DNA from: Vitellaria paradoxa
Taxonomy: Eukaryota > Streptophyta > Magnoliopsida > Ericales > Sapotaceae
NCBI GenBank assembly: GCA_019916065.1
Contig: CM034240.1
Span: forward strand, 41,256,561 to 41,320,560
Length of the DNA: 64,000 bases
Direction: 5' to 3'
This document shows positions 34,249-47,127 of this stretch, one piece after another. Position 1 is the stretch's first letter; each line of letters begins with the position of its first letter. The notes beneath the pieces were generated by a model. The model saw only the letters and a list, made by a program, of their open reading frames with translations. It made no database searches and was not told the origin of the DNA. The position numbers and the translations under genes are program-made.

Positions 34249-37200
34249 TTATAAAGATTTTATTTTCATTTTAAGAAATTTGTGTATGTAAATTTTAGTT
34301 GGAATAGAATTTTGTAAGTCTATATATATATATGCACCTAAGCTTAATGTACAAATACAATTGAAATGGCATATTATAGAATCTTGAGAGAGAATTACAG
34401 CCTCAGCTCCATACGTGAGGGAAAATGGAGTTTGACTAGTTGTCACCCTTTTGGTCATTCGATAGGTCCATAAAATGTTTGAAAGTTCTTCTGCCCAAAG
34501 ACCTTTCGCCTTATCCAACTTTGCCTTGATGATCTTGAAGAGAGACCAATTAGTGACTTCAAACTGACTGTTACTTGAGGGTGCTCGGGTAATGAATAGT
34601 GATGGCTAATGCAAAAGTCTTCGCACAACCTGTTGAGCTGCTTCCCTTCAAACTGTTTTCTATTATCTGTGATCACCACCCTGGGGATACCAAATCGGTA
34701 GACTATGTTTTGTCACAAAAACTTTCTCATGTTCTACTCGATAATGGTTGGCAAGGCTTTTGCTTTTGCCCATTTAGTAAAATACTCAATTGCAATCACG
34801 GCAAACTTCCACTGTCCCCTTCCTAATGGAAACGGCCCAATAATATATTCTCCACCGAATGAATGGCCAAGGACTTTGGATTAGTGTCAGCTCTTGAGCA
34901 AGTTGCCTCAAGATGTTAGAGATTCTTTGGTATTTATCGCACTTCGTAATGAACTCCTAGGCATTCTTTTCAATGGTTGGCCAAGAGTAGCCAGCCCTCA
35001 AAATCTTCTTAGCTAGAGTCCCACTCCCCGAATGGTTGCCACAAACACTTTTATGGACTTCTCTTATTACATAATCAGCCTTCTGGTCATTCACACATCT
35101 CTGGTAATAGATATCTACTTGATTGATATTGGACCCTCCTCGCTTCATTTTTATCGCTCAGCATAGCTCTATTCTCCAAGTATGCTCATATCGGTTTTGC
35201 CTATTCAACATCTTTTTCAATTTGCTTTACCTCAAGGGTTCAGATGCTTAGGGAATCCAATATTTCAATCGGAATATCCAAGGTTACCTCTCCCGAGAAT
35301 GCAATTCTAGCCAGTCGATCTGCCTCTTTATTCTGCGACTTTCGAATCCATCAAAACTGAAACTTCAAAAACTTTTTGGACAAACTTATTGCCATTTGAC
35401 ATGACTCATCCATATGCTTTCCCCTTGTTTTAGAGTCTCCCTACATTTGCTCCACAACCAATTGGGAATCACTATGAGCCATTATTTGTTACGCCCCCTT
35501 TGCTGAGCCATCCAATGACCAACGAATAAGGCTTCATACTCTGCTTCATTATTGAAGGCAGGGAACCTAAAATGCAATACATAGTCCAATTTAACGCCCT
35601 CGGGGGGGAATAATGATTATACCTACACCATTAGAGTTCTAGGTAGAGGATCCATTAAGATGTAGTATCGAAGTCTGCTCTGTATCTTCATGTTTGGGTG
35701 GGTCAGCTGGATGGATTGTAAACTTAGCTATAAAATCTACTGCAATTTGCCTTTTGATTGCTAATCTTAGTCGATATTAGATATCAAATTAGCTAAGCTC
35801 AATCAACCACTTCATTAATCTTTCTGAAGTTCCTGACTTGTGCATGATATTGCTGGTCAGTGAGAACCACAATCATGTAGGCCTGAAAATAGACTCTGAG
35901 TCGTCAAGCGGCTATTGTAAGAATAAGGGGCCTCAACCCCATCTTAAGATGATACTCCTCTATCCCCCTAGGACTTACTTGTGTAATAGGAAAGCTTCTG
36001 CAATCCATCTTCCTCCTACACAAGCGTGGAGCTCACAGCCGTGGCTGAAACAGAGATGTACAAATACAATTATTCCTCTGAGGTGGTCCGACTAAGCAAC
36101 AATACCGATCCCAGGTACTGTTTCAGCTATTGAAAAGTCTCATCACATTCTATTGTCCATTTAAAAGCTTTCCTAAGAATTTTGAAAAAAGAATGAGATT
36201 TGTCTGTGGAGTAGGAAATAAATCTGTTCAAAGCTGCGACCTTTCCAACCAATTTCTATATCTCCTTTGTTATTTGTGGGGGCTACATTTTCATTATCGC
36301 CCTGAATTTTTTGGATTGGCCTTTATTCCTCGATTGAACACCATGAAACTGAGGAACTTACTAGATGTAAACCCAAATGTACATTTGGCTAAGTTAAGTT
36401 TCATTTCATACTTCCTTAAAGTGTCAAAAGTTTCTTGTAGATCAACGATGTGAGAGCTAGCTTTTTTGCTCTTGATGAGCATATATTCTACATATACTTC
36501 TAAATTTCTTCCGATCTGACTTTTGAACATTCGGTTCATCAACCGCTGGCATGTTGCCCCTATATTCTTCAATCCGAAGGGCTTATGACGTTGTAATAAT
36601 ACAATTCCCAATCGAAAATGAAATAGTATGCTCCTGATCATGCTCGGCCATCTTTGTTTGATTATATCCCAAAAAAGTGTCCATAAATGACAATAACTCG
36701 TGCTGTGGAGTCAAGCAGTAGATCGATGGCCAGCAGTGGAAAACTATCATTTGGGCATGCCTAATTGAGATTTGTGAAGTTTAAATACATCCTCCACTTG
36801 CCATTAGATTTTTTCACCATGACTACATTTGATAGCCAAGTGGGGTAGTAGACTTCCCGAATGAATTCAGCAAAAAAATCTTCTTTTTTTTTATTGACCT
36901 AGCCTTTGGAAAAATGTTCAAATTGTGGGCCACCACATTTGTATTTATTCATGTCTTCATGGGACTAGGCGAAAATATTTGTATTATTCAACAAAAAACT
37001 TCTCAGCTCACTCTTCAATGACTCGGGGGTCTCTGAGCCTATCTTAACAAACTTGATCTACTTGGAAGTGCTGATCAGAACATTTTCTAGCTCATCCACC
37101 AGCTCTCATCTTCTAAGCTCTTCGTCATCCCGAACTTCTAGGCCCTCTATAACCAGTGCCTCTCTCCTAGAATCTTGCTTGAGAGAGCACATGTAAAACT

Positions 37201-39395
37201 CCCTTGCTACCTTTTGGTCACCCTTGACATATCCCACACCATCTTCGATTGAGAACTGGACCTAGAAATGGTATGTGGATGTGACCACCTTAAATTGGTT
37301 GACAGCTGTTCTCTCGAGTATCACGTTGTATGTCGAGAGGCAATCTACCACCAAAAAGTTGATCATTTTCATCGCTTGATATAGTTCTTCCCCGAGAGTC
37401 ACCAGCATTGCAATAAACCTGAGCGGAGTCACTCGATCCCGAGTAAAGCTCATGAGGGGGGATGACATTGATTGTATCTTTTCCTTTCCAATTTTCATTT
37501 TCTCAAATGCCCCTTAGTTTAAAATAACCACCGAACTGCCACTGTCTACCAAAACTCTTCAGATCTTGAAGTTGACAATAATCGAGGAAATGACTAAAGG
37601 GTCATGCATCATGGGGCTAACCCAACTCTTCTTCTTCTTTCTCTATGAAAATGATTGAATGATGCTAAGGTGGAGCCTTCTTGCTCAGTCATTTGGCAAT
37701 TAAGACTTCTCGAGCTGCTCATGCCTCCCGAGCATACCTCCTTCTTATGCTAGTGAAATATCTTCCAACTACAAATCCACCTAAAATTACCCTTATTTCC
37801 CTAATCGGCTAGTTATTCTGTTGTGCATGGTCAAAACTTCTTGGTAGAGGACTTCTTCTCCGGGGGTCCCTTTATTCGGGACTTCTTCGCTCAACCCGTT
37901 TGTTATTGTCCTGTCTAGCCATGAACCTTCCAAGTCGATATCGCCTGATTAACTCCTCGACCTACCTCTTTTAGTCAATGCAGTCATCTATATTATGCTC
38001 GTGATCCCTATAGACTCAACAATACTTTACTCGGGATTGCTTGTTGGTTGGGGTCTTCAAACTTTCGAGCCATTTCAAGGCCTAAGCATTCTGCGTTTCA
38101 TAAAAGACATTTTCTAATCTCGTGTTAAGTGAGTAAAATTACGGTCGAGATTACCGTACTGCCTCACGCCCTAGTCAAATCTATCAGCGAACTTCCGATT
38201 CTTGGGATTCTGAGAATCCCAAGAATTCCCAAAATCATTAATTTGGTTGCTTCTTGTTAGCTTGAAGCCTCCTGTCCTATCACTTTCCCACTTTACTCTA
38301 AGGCCATCATTTACATTGATATGTCTCTAAACCCAAACCATTAGCTCAGCCATATCAACGGAGCCTTCTCAAAGAGCGAGGCCATAAACCTAGACATTTT
38401 CAGCCTACTCATGAAGACCGTAACTGCCACCTTATCATCAACTTTGTTGACCTCCAGGATTTTCTTGTTAAATCTCCCAACGTAATCTCTAAGAGGATTA
38501 TCCTTACCCTGTTTAATTGTCAATAGGTGGGTGATTGGTCTTCTCTGCCTCTTCCCTCCGATAAAGTGACCAATAAATAGCTTGCCAAGCTGTGAAAAGT
38601 TACTAATGGTGCTCGATTTGATCTTGTTAAACCACAGTCGAGCTGGGTCCTTAAGTTTTGCCAAGAATACTTGACACATAATCTCATCAGGATACACATG
38701 TATACGTATCAAAGTCTTATACATCTCCAGATGGTCAAAAAGATCCTTTGAACCATCAAAGGAGTCAAGCGTTAGCATCTTAAATTTAAGCAGTAGAGGG
38801 CAAACCATCACCGCCTAGAAAAATGAGAAATCTCTATCAGCATCTGCCTCATCCATTGTGTCCGGGCCTTTAACTGCCGCAAGAACACGATAGATCTGGG
38901 CTTACATGGCCCTCATCAGTTCCTCCCATGGATGGACACTGGCGTCTCTCATGCTGGCTCTTTCTATGTAGGATGACTGCTAGCTCCAAGGTCAACTCTA
39001 ACAGTCATTTCTCGCCTCTGGACTTTTCTAGTTGCTTAATGGGATCTCATTTTCCTCTACGACACCAACTTTATTGGCTCTTTGTCCTTCCTTATTTCCA
39101 CCACTTTTACTTTTATTGCCCCCCATTATGTAACCCATTAATAGGAGAATCAACTAGAAGAGGGAGAACGGGAGTAGAAGCAGCATTCTGGCGCTGAAGC
39201 AGCACTTAGTTTTAGGCCACCTAAGTCTGCATAATCGCCATCATGTCTTTCATCTAGTTCTCAAGGGCATTAATTATTTTATCGTTCTGATTCTCCATTG
39301 CCTCCGTCGGTTGTGACTGTGGTTGAGTATTTGTGCTAGACTTTGTTTGGACTATAAAAACTGTAAGAAAAGTTGTTTCCCACATACAACGCCAA
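34249..39395 (-). mobile_element. Ty3/gypsy Tat-type retrotransposon relic
   Basis: Minus-strand element, 3'-truncated. In element order: primer-binding site (39377-39395); gag (relic up to about 39330; clearest at 38341-38811 with the retrotransposon-gag LWFNKI and RPITHLL regions); protease-side segment (37262-37498, LSTYNVILERTAVNQFK); RT (36294-36641, where the catalytic box reads YVEY, the family having YVDD); integrase zinc finger region (34957-35148), core (34455-34679, ITDNRKQFEGK) and GAEAV segment (34249-34518). Many stops and frameshifts. The order RT before integrase and the sequence type indicate the Tat/Retand lineage. No 3' LTR was found. Confidence 0.82.
39377..39395 (-). other. 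Primer-binding site of the Tat-type element
   Basis: On the minus strand it reads ttggcgttgtatgtgggaa, close to the TGGCGCCGTCTGTGGGAA type characteristic of Tat/Retand elements. The 5' LTR should begin immediately to the right (about 39397) but its outer end cannot be fixed. Confidence 0.6.
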
Positions 39396-39396
39396 T

Positions 39397-40242
39397 TGAT
39401 GACTTAATAAATTTGTATCCTCTTGGCATCCAGTCCAAGCCCAGAAAAGTTGTGTAATACACTAATGTGGTACTTGTCAAAGAGTCTCTGATACTTAAAC
39501 TATTCAGAGAATTGAATAAATATTTTGGTAGAATTTCAGTAAGCTAAAAGTGTGCGTATCATGTACTTGAGAAGATGGTATATATATATATATATATAGG
39601 TGCGGGATCCGTATTGGCAAGATGCACATGAGCCTTACACAATCATACTTTTATCCAATCAGACTATGGCACGTGTATTGTAGATCCCAAGGTCGATTCT
39701 CTTAATTAGTTATCAAAATTGTTAAGTAGCAAGTAGTACTTTCACAGGCAAGAATCATGATATATGCCACAATACAATTACACATGTGATTGTGGCACAA
39801 TCAATTTTGTCTTTAGTACAATGGTCACTTGGCCCGATCGAGGTTTATATCGCTTGGTCGGTTCGAGTCCTCAGCTTGGTCATTCGGGTAACCTGCTCAG
39901 TCGGGCGAACCATATCAATTTATATATAGCAATTGAAACCTTTTTGGAATGGATCTTTCACTATTAATGCTGAAATCTTATTAAAAATCGATAATAATAC
40001 TCGTTAGTATAGTACTCCTTCCTCATATGGAATTTTGAGAAAGAAAGTAAAGAAGAAAGACAAATTTAAGGTGGGTGGTAGGTTGAGTCAGGGGGCACCA
40101 GTGAAGTGATTAGGATTAGAACTTGGTGTCCATGTTACAGTTGTCAAGCTTTATTCTATCACGGCAAAGATGCTTTTGGGGTCCGTCATTGCCTATCCCA
40201 TTTACAACACAAAAACAGGTGGCAAAAGGGGGGTGAGTATCT

Positions 40243-40300
<58 letters not shown>

Positions 40301-40572
40301 TAATATTTTGTGTTCATTGTTTAACTGCAATTGTCTTTAGCTCTCTCTAGAGGGTAAACATATACAAATATATATAGTCTCAAATTAAATAGTTTTTTAA
40401 TTTTTCAAAATTATTTTCTTAAAATTATGAGTAACTTTTTCTCCAATTAATCAAAAATTCTTAGTCCACCCATAATTCCTACGGAGAGGCACCGAAAGAT
40501 TTGGAAGTTTTGAGTGACAACATACCATGAACTGTATTGACGACAAATAAGAACAAAATGGCACCGATAAAT
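39397..40572. other. Presumed 5' LTR remnant and non-coding DNA with microsatellites
   Basis: The first few hundred bases probably belong to the Tat-type 5' LTR. A (TA)n run lies at about 39580-39598 and a (CATA)n(TA)n microsatellite at about 40242-40296. No gene supported. Confidence 0.45.
40242..40296. repeat. (CATA)n(TA)n microsatellite
   Basis: About six CATA units followed by a run of TA. Confidence 0.95.
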
Positions 40573-42480
40573 ATCTTTTCCATGTCCAACACACTCTTAC
40601 CACAAAACAATTTTTGAACACATCTCAAATCTCTTCCGTGTCTGCATATAGCTAATCTTAGTATATTTAAGATTGTAGAAACTGATGCATCAGATTTACG
40701 ATATAGTGGCATTTTAAAATAAAAAATATTAGGACAACAACAAAAACAATAAGTAAGGTATACCTCTAGAACATAAAACCAAGCCCAATAGAATCACAGC
40801 ACTATTCAAAAGGAAATTTTATCTATAGTATTATGTGTTTCTAAATTTCAAAGTGATTTAGTAAATCAAAAATTTTTAATAAGAGTTGATTGCAAAGTAG
40901 TAAAACATGTTTTAAAAAAACACATCCAAAACATTGCTTCAAAATAAATTTTTGCAGGATGGCAATCCATACTATCTGTCTTTGATTATAAAATTGAATA
41001 TATCAATGGAGAGTCAAATTCTATCTCTAATTTTCTCACCCGTTAATTCCTACAAGGCATTACTTCCCAAAATGCCTCTATGACCACAAATTAAATCACT
41101 CTCTAAACAACAAGTCCAACACATGGTAACCTAATCCTCTTATGCATGGTTCCAACAATTGCACCAACAAGTCTACAATTAAGACTAATATCAGCAGCAG
41201 ACTAGTATAATTAGTTGATTTAAGAAGAAACAATGTTATTAACTCAAGAGAAGACATATGCTGATACTAACTCAATAATATCAACAAAAACTGAGGTGGC
41301 TTCACGTCCCTTACCTTCAAAAAATAGAGGTAGTTTCACACCCCTCGTCTTCTTCAAAATCAGTGGTAGTGTCTAACAATCCCACTCCTATTTCTTGATA
41401 ATTAAAATCTCAGTATATCTACAGTAAGAATACTTCTCATATTATTCATCTTAAACTAGGACAATCTTTAGAAAATCCTCATGATGTTCTCCCAATAATT
41501 TTCCTACCAATCAATCATTTTGTTGCTTCAAATCCTACCAAAACCCAAAAATTCTACAAGTTCATACTTGTATACACTGCATCAATACTTCTAAACATTA
41601 TCAAAATTCCCAAAATTCTACTCAAATTGCTTACTTGTCAAATTCTCAAAATCATAACCCTTGACCAGGTGGGCCAACATCCAAATCAATCCCGCAAATT
41701 TTCTCAACAATTCAATCCTCAAACTTTTAATTATTGGGATTATCAATTAGCTTGGAATAATGCATTTTATATCCAAAATCAAACCTTGAGACATTTATGG
41801 ATGTTTTATTTCAGCAACAAATTTAATCAATCCACACTCCCATGCTGGTTTGTCAATTGGAGGGCACATTTTGGACCAATCCTTGAAATCCTCCCAAAAC
41901 AAGCCAAAAAAAGACTTCAACTCTTCCTTGAAAAATTTCAATGACCTTCATCTTATCATATGAATCAATATTCTAAATTGTTTTTCTTCTTTCAACAATT
42001 TTCCTTTGTTTGGATTTTTGCTTGGGAATATGAAATTCATTGCCATTAGGAATCAAATATTTCATTACTAGTCTGATGATAAAAGGTCAAGTGGTGCGAT
42101 CAATTCAAAATTGATAAAGTAACTCCATTAGCAATTATCCAATTAACATTTCCATCAACATACAACGATTTTTTTCTGCAACAAATCCTCAATTTTTTCT
42201 CAATAAAGGCAAGAATTTATCAAAGCTCTCTAAAGCAAGCTCAAAGAAAGAATTAAGACAACAACTACTACAAGTTTTAGAATCTCTCTTAGAAAGTGAT
42301 TTTGATCAAGAATGCCAATTAACAATACCAAGTCTTAGTTCAATTGACTTAGCACAAGAAAATGAAGATGACTGTTTCCAAGTCTTCTCTCCAGTCAGAG
42401 AAATTGCAGAACAATCCAAAACAAAACCAACAAAATCAAGAGGAAAATTAAAAATCAGGAAATGAAGATGTTACCCAACA
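40573..42480 (+). pseudogene. Endogenous pararetrovirus relic: RNase H end of the polymerase and downstream region
   Basis: Old Caulimoviridae-like integrant. From 40666 a single frame shows the RNase H start (VETDASD, with the catalytic Asp), a middle segment (RVDCK, near 40885-40900) and its end (FDYKIEYINGESN, near 40981-41020). It is broken by in-frame stops such as TAA after the first segment and TAA near 40945. Beyond 41100, in a shifted frame, an aromatic-rich open stretch (41627-41944) resembles the region after the polymerase in integrated plant pararetroviruses; that part is inference. RT proper, protease and movement protein are absent. The relic abuts P450 pseudogene exon sequence at about 42745. 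It cannot encode a working enzyme. Confidence 0.65.
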
Positions 42481-42744
42481 ATAATACTGCCCAAAATGCT
42501 TCAACAATGCTGCGCAACAGTAATAAATTGCCTAGATGCCTCAACAATGCTGCCTAAAGACTAACTCAAAAAGCAGACAACAACTTTTCTTTTCCTTTAT
42601 TAAATTTGTAACTTTTTCTTTCTTTTTTTCTGTCTTTATCCCTTCTTTATCTTTATACTTTTTATCTTTAATCAGGAGATGCATTGAGTCACTACCTAAC
42701 ATGGGAAAAGCTGGCATCTCTATGCCAACTTTGAATAGGAAAGT

Positions 42745-43909
42745 TTAGTTGTAAAGCACATGATGAATCTTCAGGCAAGAGAGGCAAATGGAGGTGAAAG
42801 TGTTGAAAGTGAACGTTCGCAGGACTTTATTGATGTTTTGCTTCAAATTCAAAGAGACAGCAGGGTTGCCTTTCCTATACATAGGGATAGCATCAAAGCT
42901 CTCATCTCGGTAAGAGCAAGTGACTATCCATTTATATTCCTCTTCTTTTCAGCTAAAAATATATTTTGATAGAATACCATTTTCCCTCAAAGAGTGACAT
43001 AATTGACATAATTCAATATATACTAGTCGCAAGCAAATTCAATTACAGTTGAAAAAATGGCACAGCCTATTAATTGACCATATAGAGATGAAAATTTTGA
43101 AAAGAAAAACAAAGAAGAAGAACTTTATTTGCTTCTATTTTATGTTTTAGGTGAAAAATGATGGAAAAGGCAGACAAAGTAGTATCAACAAGTAAATTTT
43201 TTTGTTTTTCGCCTTTTCGCTTTTTATTCCCTTTGCTTATCCATGTCACAAAAAGAGTTTTAGGGGCTGATCTATTCATTTGACTAACTTTTCCACCTTG
43301 TAATCAGAATTTGTATACTTATATGGGATGTTTTTATTGCCAGTATTGATACTACGTGCATAGCTCTAGAGTGAGTAATGGCAGACCTCTTCAGACTCCC
43401 CAAGATATTGAAGAAGCTTCAAAATGAAGTACGATGAATAACCAAAGGCAAGCAAGGCATAACTGAGGATGATTTAGTGAAAATGCAATATCTAGAAGCA
43501 GTGATCAAAGAGTCTTTGCGATTACATCCTCCCGGACTAATTCAACCAAAGATGTCAAAGTAATGGGGTACGATATTGCAGCTGGAACACATGTGATCAC
43601 CAATGCTTAGGCAATTGGTAGAGATCCAATGTCGTGGGATAAACCCAAAGAGTTTAAGCCAGAGAGATTATTGGATGGTTCAATAGATTTCAAAAGTCAT
43701 GACTTTAAGTTAATCCCATTTGGTGCTGGAAGGAGAGGTTGCCCCGGAATTCAATTTGCGATGGCTGTGGATGAGTTTGCATTGGCGAGTCTCGTGCATC
43801 TATTTGATTTCTCTTTGCCTGACGGAGCAAGAGGGGAGACTTTGGACATGAGTGAAGCTCCTGGTTTAACCGTGCGGAAAAAAAAAAAAAAATCCCTAAA
43901 AACTACATG
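42745..43909 (+). pseudogene. CYP71 P450 pseudogene, paralogue of the intact gene
   Basis: The 3' end of exon 1 (about 42745-42909, ending SIKALIS before GT), a whole intron alignable with that of the intact gene (shared 'actagtcgcaa', 'gaaaagaaaaacaaagaagaa'), and exon 2 from 43327. Lesions: the first ~270 codons are missing; the acceptor AG is changed (ATGG in place of GCAG); TGA for the Trp codon after ALE; TGA after EVR; a 16-base deletion near 43533 that shifts frame; TAG for Trp in NAWAIG; and an A run that disrupts the C-terminus. The haem loop [10 protein letters not shown] and PERL are still readable. The left end abuts the pararetrovirus relic. Confidence 0.92.
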
Positions 43910-43945
43910 ACATAAACTAATGCAGGGCAATTATATGAATTATTT

Positions 43946-45110
43946 GATAAAACAAGTTTGTATAACAATTTCAAATGTCTGTATCTTTTGTGCTAGGATA
44001 AACGTGATTGGAGATATTTGGCATTACTAAAGGCCGAATTTACAACAGCAGTTGTCTTTTTTCTTTCTTTTTGATTTTTTTTTTCCAATGCCATTTATTT
44101 CAGATTTCACTCAAGGCTACTGGGATTTAATTTTGTAAACTAAATTAAACAAATGATATGTCCCTTGATTGATTCACTGATTGTGAGAGTACTTAATGAA
44201 TAATTAAGCAATGCAAAAAGCCCAGCAAATTGATCATCGACCTATTTGGTTTCTTAACAGTGACTGCTAAATTGGTAATTAATGGTTTAGAAATTGTGAT
44301 ATTTATGGTTTTTATTTCAACTCTTATAACAAATTATATATAGATATTTTAGTTCACTTCATTAGTCGAGGGTAAGTTGATTAAACAAGAATTTAATCAC
44401 CAAAATTAACAGTTAGTTTCAAATAATAATCGTATATTTTCCAAATATACATGCCTTTAAATTTAATTCTGATCTATAGTTGGGTAATAAAATGATAGGT
44501 CGATCAAGACTAGATATGCGCATGTATTTTTATATGATGTGAATGAGAGAAAATCTACATTTTTCCCATATTAACATTGACAATATAGGTGAAAATAAAT
44601 GGCACCAATGCATTGGGTATTCCCATCAGAAAATAATTTCATATGTTTCTTCCTAATTATTGTTATTCCTAGAAATAAACAGCATTTTCTTGAATGGTAT
44701 GCTTGTAACAGCTGTAAAAAGGGTAAGATATGTAGATCACCTTTTGTTTCCTTCAGATAATTTTTTTTTTTTTTTTTTTTTTTGGGAAAAACCTTCATAA
44801 GTTTTTTCAGTGCCGAACAAGGGATGAAAAAAAAGTTTTTCCATCCAGATGTGGGTGTTGAGTATCCTGATATTAATATTCTTGAATATTTAAACTAATG
44901 ACCAGAGAATTAAGTTTCAAATTAACAGTTTCCCAGCCCAAACATGTCACAACAATATTCTAATTATCCAAAACTTTTTGAATGCATGTCCCTTAGAAAA
45001 AAGAAACAAAGGAAATTCATTTGTGAGTGGCATGATTATATTTTATTTATCAGTGAAGAGGGAAGAGTGTTGAGACAAGAGTGGACAAGCGAGTACTTAT
45101 ATTTCACTTT
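43946..45110. repeat. Segmental duplication D1, copy 2
   Basis: Counterpart of 30046-31216. Just before it, about 43903-43943 resembles 21200-21243 upstream of the intact P450. Just after it the sequence switches to the 460-915 type block. It is therefore one tile in a mosaic. Confidence 0.9.
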
Positions 45111-45154
45111 GATAAGAGTGTGCAACCACCAAATTATATTTTTTAAAGATGAAT

Positions 45155-45560
45155 AGTGAAACTTTTTAACATTTGTGTTAATTTTTCGGAAAGAGAATCT
45201 ATTTGAATGGTTTTTTTTTTATTCGTTCGAATAGTTTTTTGTTAAAATTTATTAAAAGTTGTTACAAAATTTTTAGAATTTGTAAAAAAGTTATTAGAGT
45301 TTGTGAAAATATTATTAGAGTTAGTAAAAAATTTATTAGGGCTAGTAAAAATTTGTTTAAATATATAAATTTATAGAAATTTTACAAAGTACAAAGAAAA
45401 CAAAATATATTAAAGAGTTTTAAAACTTTTTAAAGACAAAATTTTTCACTTTTTCAGCGCACGAAGCAGGCCCAGTATATATGCTACAAAAATATGCTTC
45501 ATCGTCGATGCTTTTTAATTTTAGTACACTGAACTGCGAAAAAAAAAATTCCCACAGAAA
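45155..45560. repeat. Copy of the intron-side block 460-915
   Basis: Follows 460-915 with many small changes (shared 'aaatttattaaaagttgttac', 'tatatgctacaaaaatatgcttc' type sequence) until the 'cccacagaaaa' motif, where it jumps to a different block. Confidence 0.85.
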
Positions 45561-45965
45561 AATTTATTCAATCTCAAATAAGTGCCCTTGATAATTTTGT
45601 AAAAATTAATAAACTAAAAAACTTAATAAATTATTTTATTTCTCAAAAAATAAGAAAAATAATATTTAATTAACAAATTTTTATATAATTCTTTATTTAA
45701 CATACATTGTTTTTTTTTCTTATTATAAAAAATTTATTACATGCGCCTTTGGGCCCTCAATTTTTTTTGGTCAGTGACTTTAGGACCGCTCACAGTGACG
45801 CAAAAATCCATTAATAATAGTTAAAAGTAGGGACCTGATTAGTTGGTCGATGTCTGTTTCGCATTCCCAAGGGAAAAAATAAAGTCATAAAAAGCAAAAC
45901 AATAAAAAGCAATAGCGACTCCACTTGCATTATTGCATGCATGTGAAATTTAGATTTTTAACTTT
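45555..45965. repeat. Third copy of part of the duplicated block (5583-5990 and about 58535-59080)
   Basis: Begins 'acagaaaaatttattcaatc' and runs through 'gcgcctttgggccctcaat' and 'ttgcattattgcatgcatgtg'. It is fused to the preceding block at a short shared motif, acagaaaa, so the 4.7 kb between them in copy A is missing here, including the P450 exon and the solo LTR site. Confidence 0.88.
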
Positions 45966-47127
45966 GTTTATATTGTCTATTTATTTTATGGCTAAAATAA
46001 GCACTAAAAAGTAAGTACCTTTGGAGCATTTAGTAACATAAAATTTATTGACTTACAATAAATAAAAAATATTTTAAGACGTAAAAAAAAATGTTTCGGT
46101 ATTTGTGATTTCTTAAAAAATAAAAGACAATAATTAAATATTTTGGACCCGTAATCTCTTCTCCTGAATTCTTGGCCATTGGATTCCTAAGACTCTTAGG
46201 CTGCGTTTGTTTGAGAGGATTAGTTGACGAGAAATAAATAATAGCATGGATAATATATGAGATTAGATAAAAAATGGGATAAACTTTTTATGTGAAATTA
46301 TTTTTTTAGTATTTAGTTGGTGAGATATAAAATGAGATAAAAAATATAATTTGATATATGATGTGATAGAAAATAATTTTAAACTTTTGAATCTTAGAGG
46401 AAAACAAGTCTTTCGTTTATGAGATAAATGGACAGATTTGGACAAGTTAACGTCCAGTCCTTCGTTTATGATTAAATAGTTTGAATTTAATTATACTTAT
46501 TTGACAATAAATTATTATTAGATGAATTAGATATAATTTATATTATATTCACAAACTCAATTATATCTATTTAATATTATTTTAATTTTCACTCTCTTTT
46601 TTTCATGTTATAAATATTTTTATAAATTATAAATGTGTGGTTTGTTTTTAATTATTAAAATAAATTATTAATTAAATAAAATATTAAGTATTCTAAACTT
46701 AGAAGAAAAAAATTAAAGTTGCTATTTTATATATATATATATATATATGTGCGTGTGTAAATGACGTGATTATTAAATAATATTAAATATAATAATATTA
46801 AAGCTAAATTACACTTAGATTTCCTCAACATTAGGTCAATTAAACGAACCTCCCCTAATCTTTTAAACTTGGCACTTATCTCCCTTAAACTTTAATGTTT
46901 GTCACACTTAGTCCTAGCCGTTACACGAATGTTAGGAAGCAAACGGAATAAGGTGATATCAGCAACAAATTGTAATTTTATACCCGATTTTACCTTTTTG
47001 GTAGAAGTAAAAAGACCAAAAAGGCCAAAGTGAATTTGTAGCTCTGTAAAAACATTGAACCGTGTGACGCCCTAGCGAAGGACCGAACGGACGAACAAAG
47101 AAACAAGAAGCCGGTTTCACACCACAG
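45966..47127. other. Non-coding spacer with a MITE remnant and dispersed repeats
   Basis: Apart from the MITE remnant at 46199-46410, it holds a (TA)n tract near 46730-46747 and a dispersed repeat from about 46803 ('gctaaattacacttag'). No gene supported. Confidence 0.5.
46199..46410. mobile_element. Truncated relative of the Tourist-like MITE at 15807
   Basis: Begins GGCTGCGTTTGTTTGAG and follows 15807-16010 through 'gataaaaaatgggataa' and 'gatatatgatgtgatag', then loses similarity; the right terminus is absent. Confidence 0.7.

Noticed and set aside
40479..40583. Minus-strand 34-codon ORF starting MEKIFIGAILFLFVVNTVHG, like a signal peptide
   Set aside because: No mature domain follows before the stop, and it overlaps the start of the pararetrovirus relic on the other strand; likely chance.
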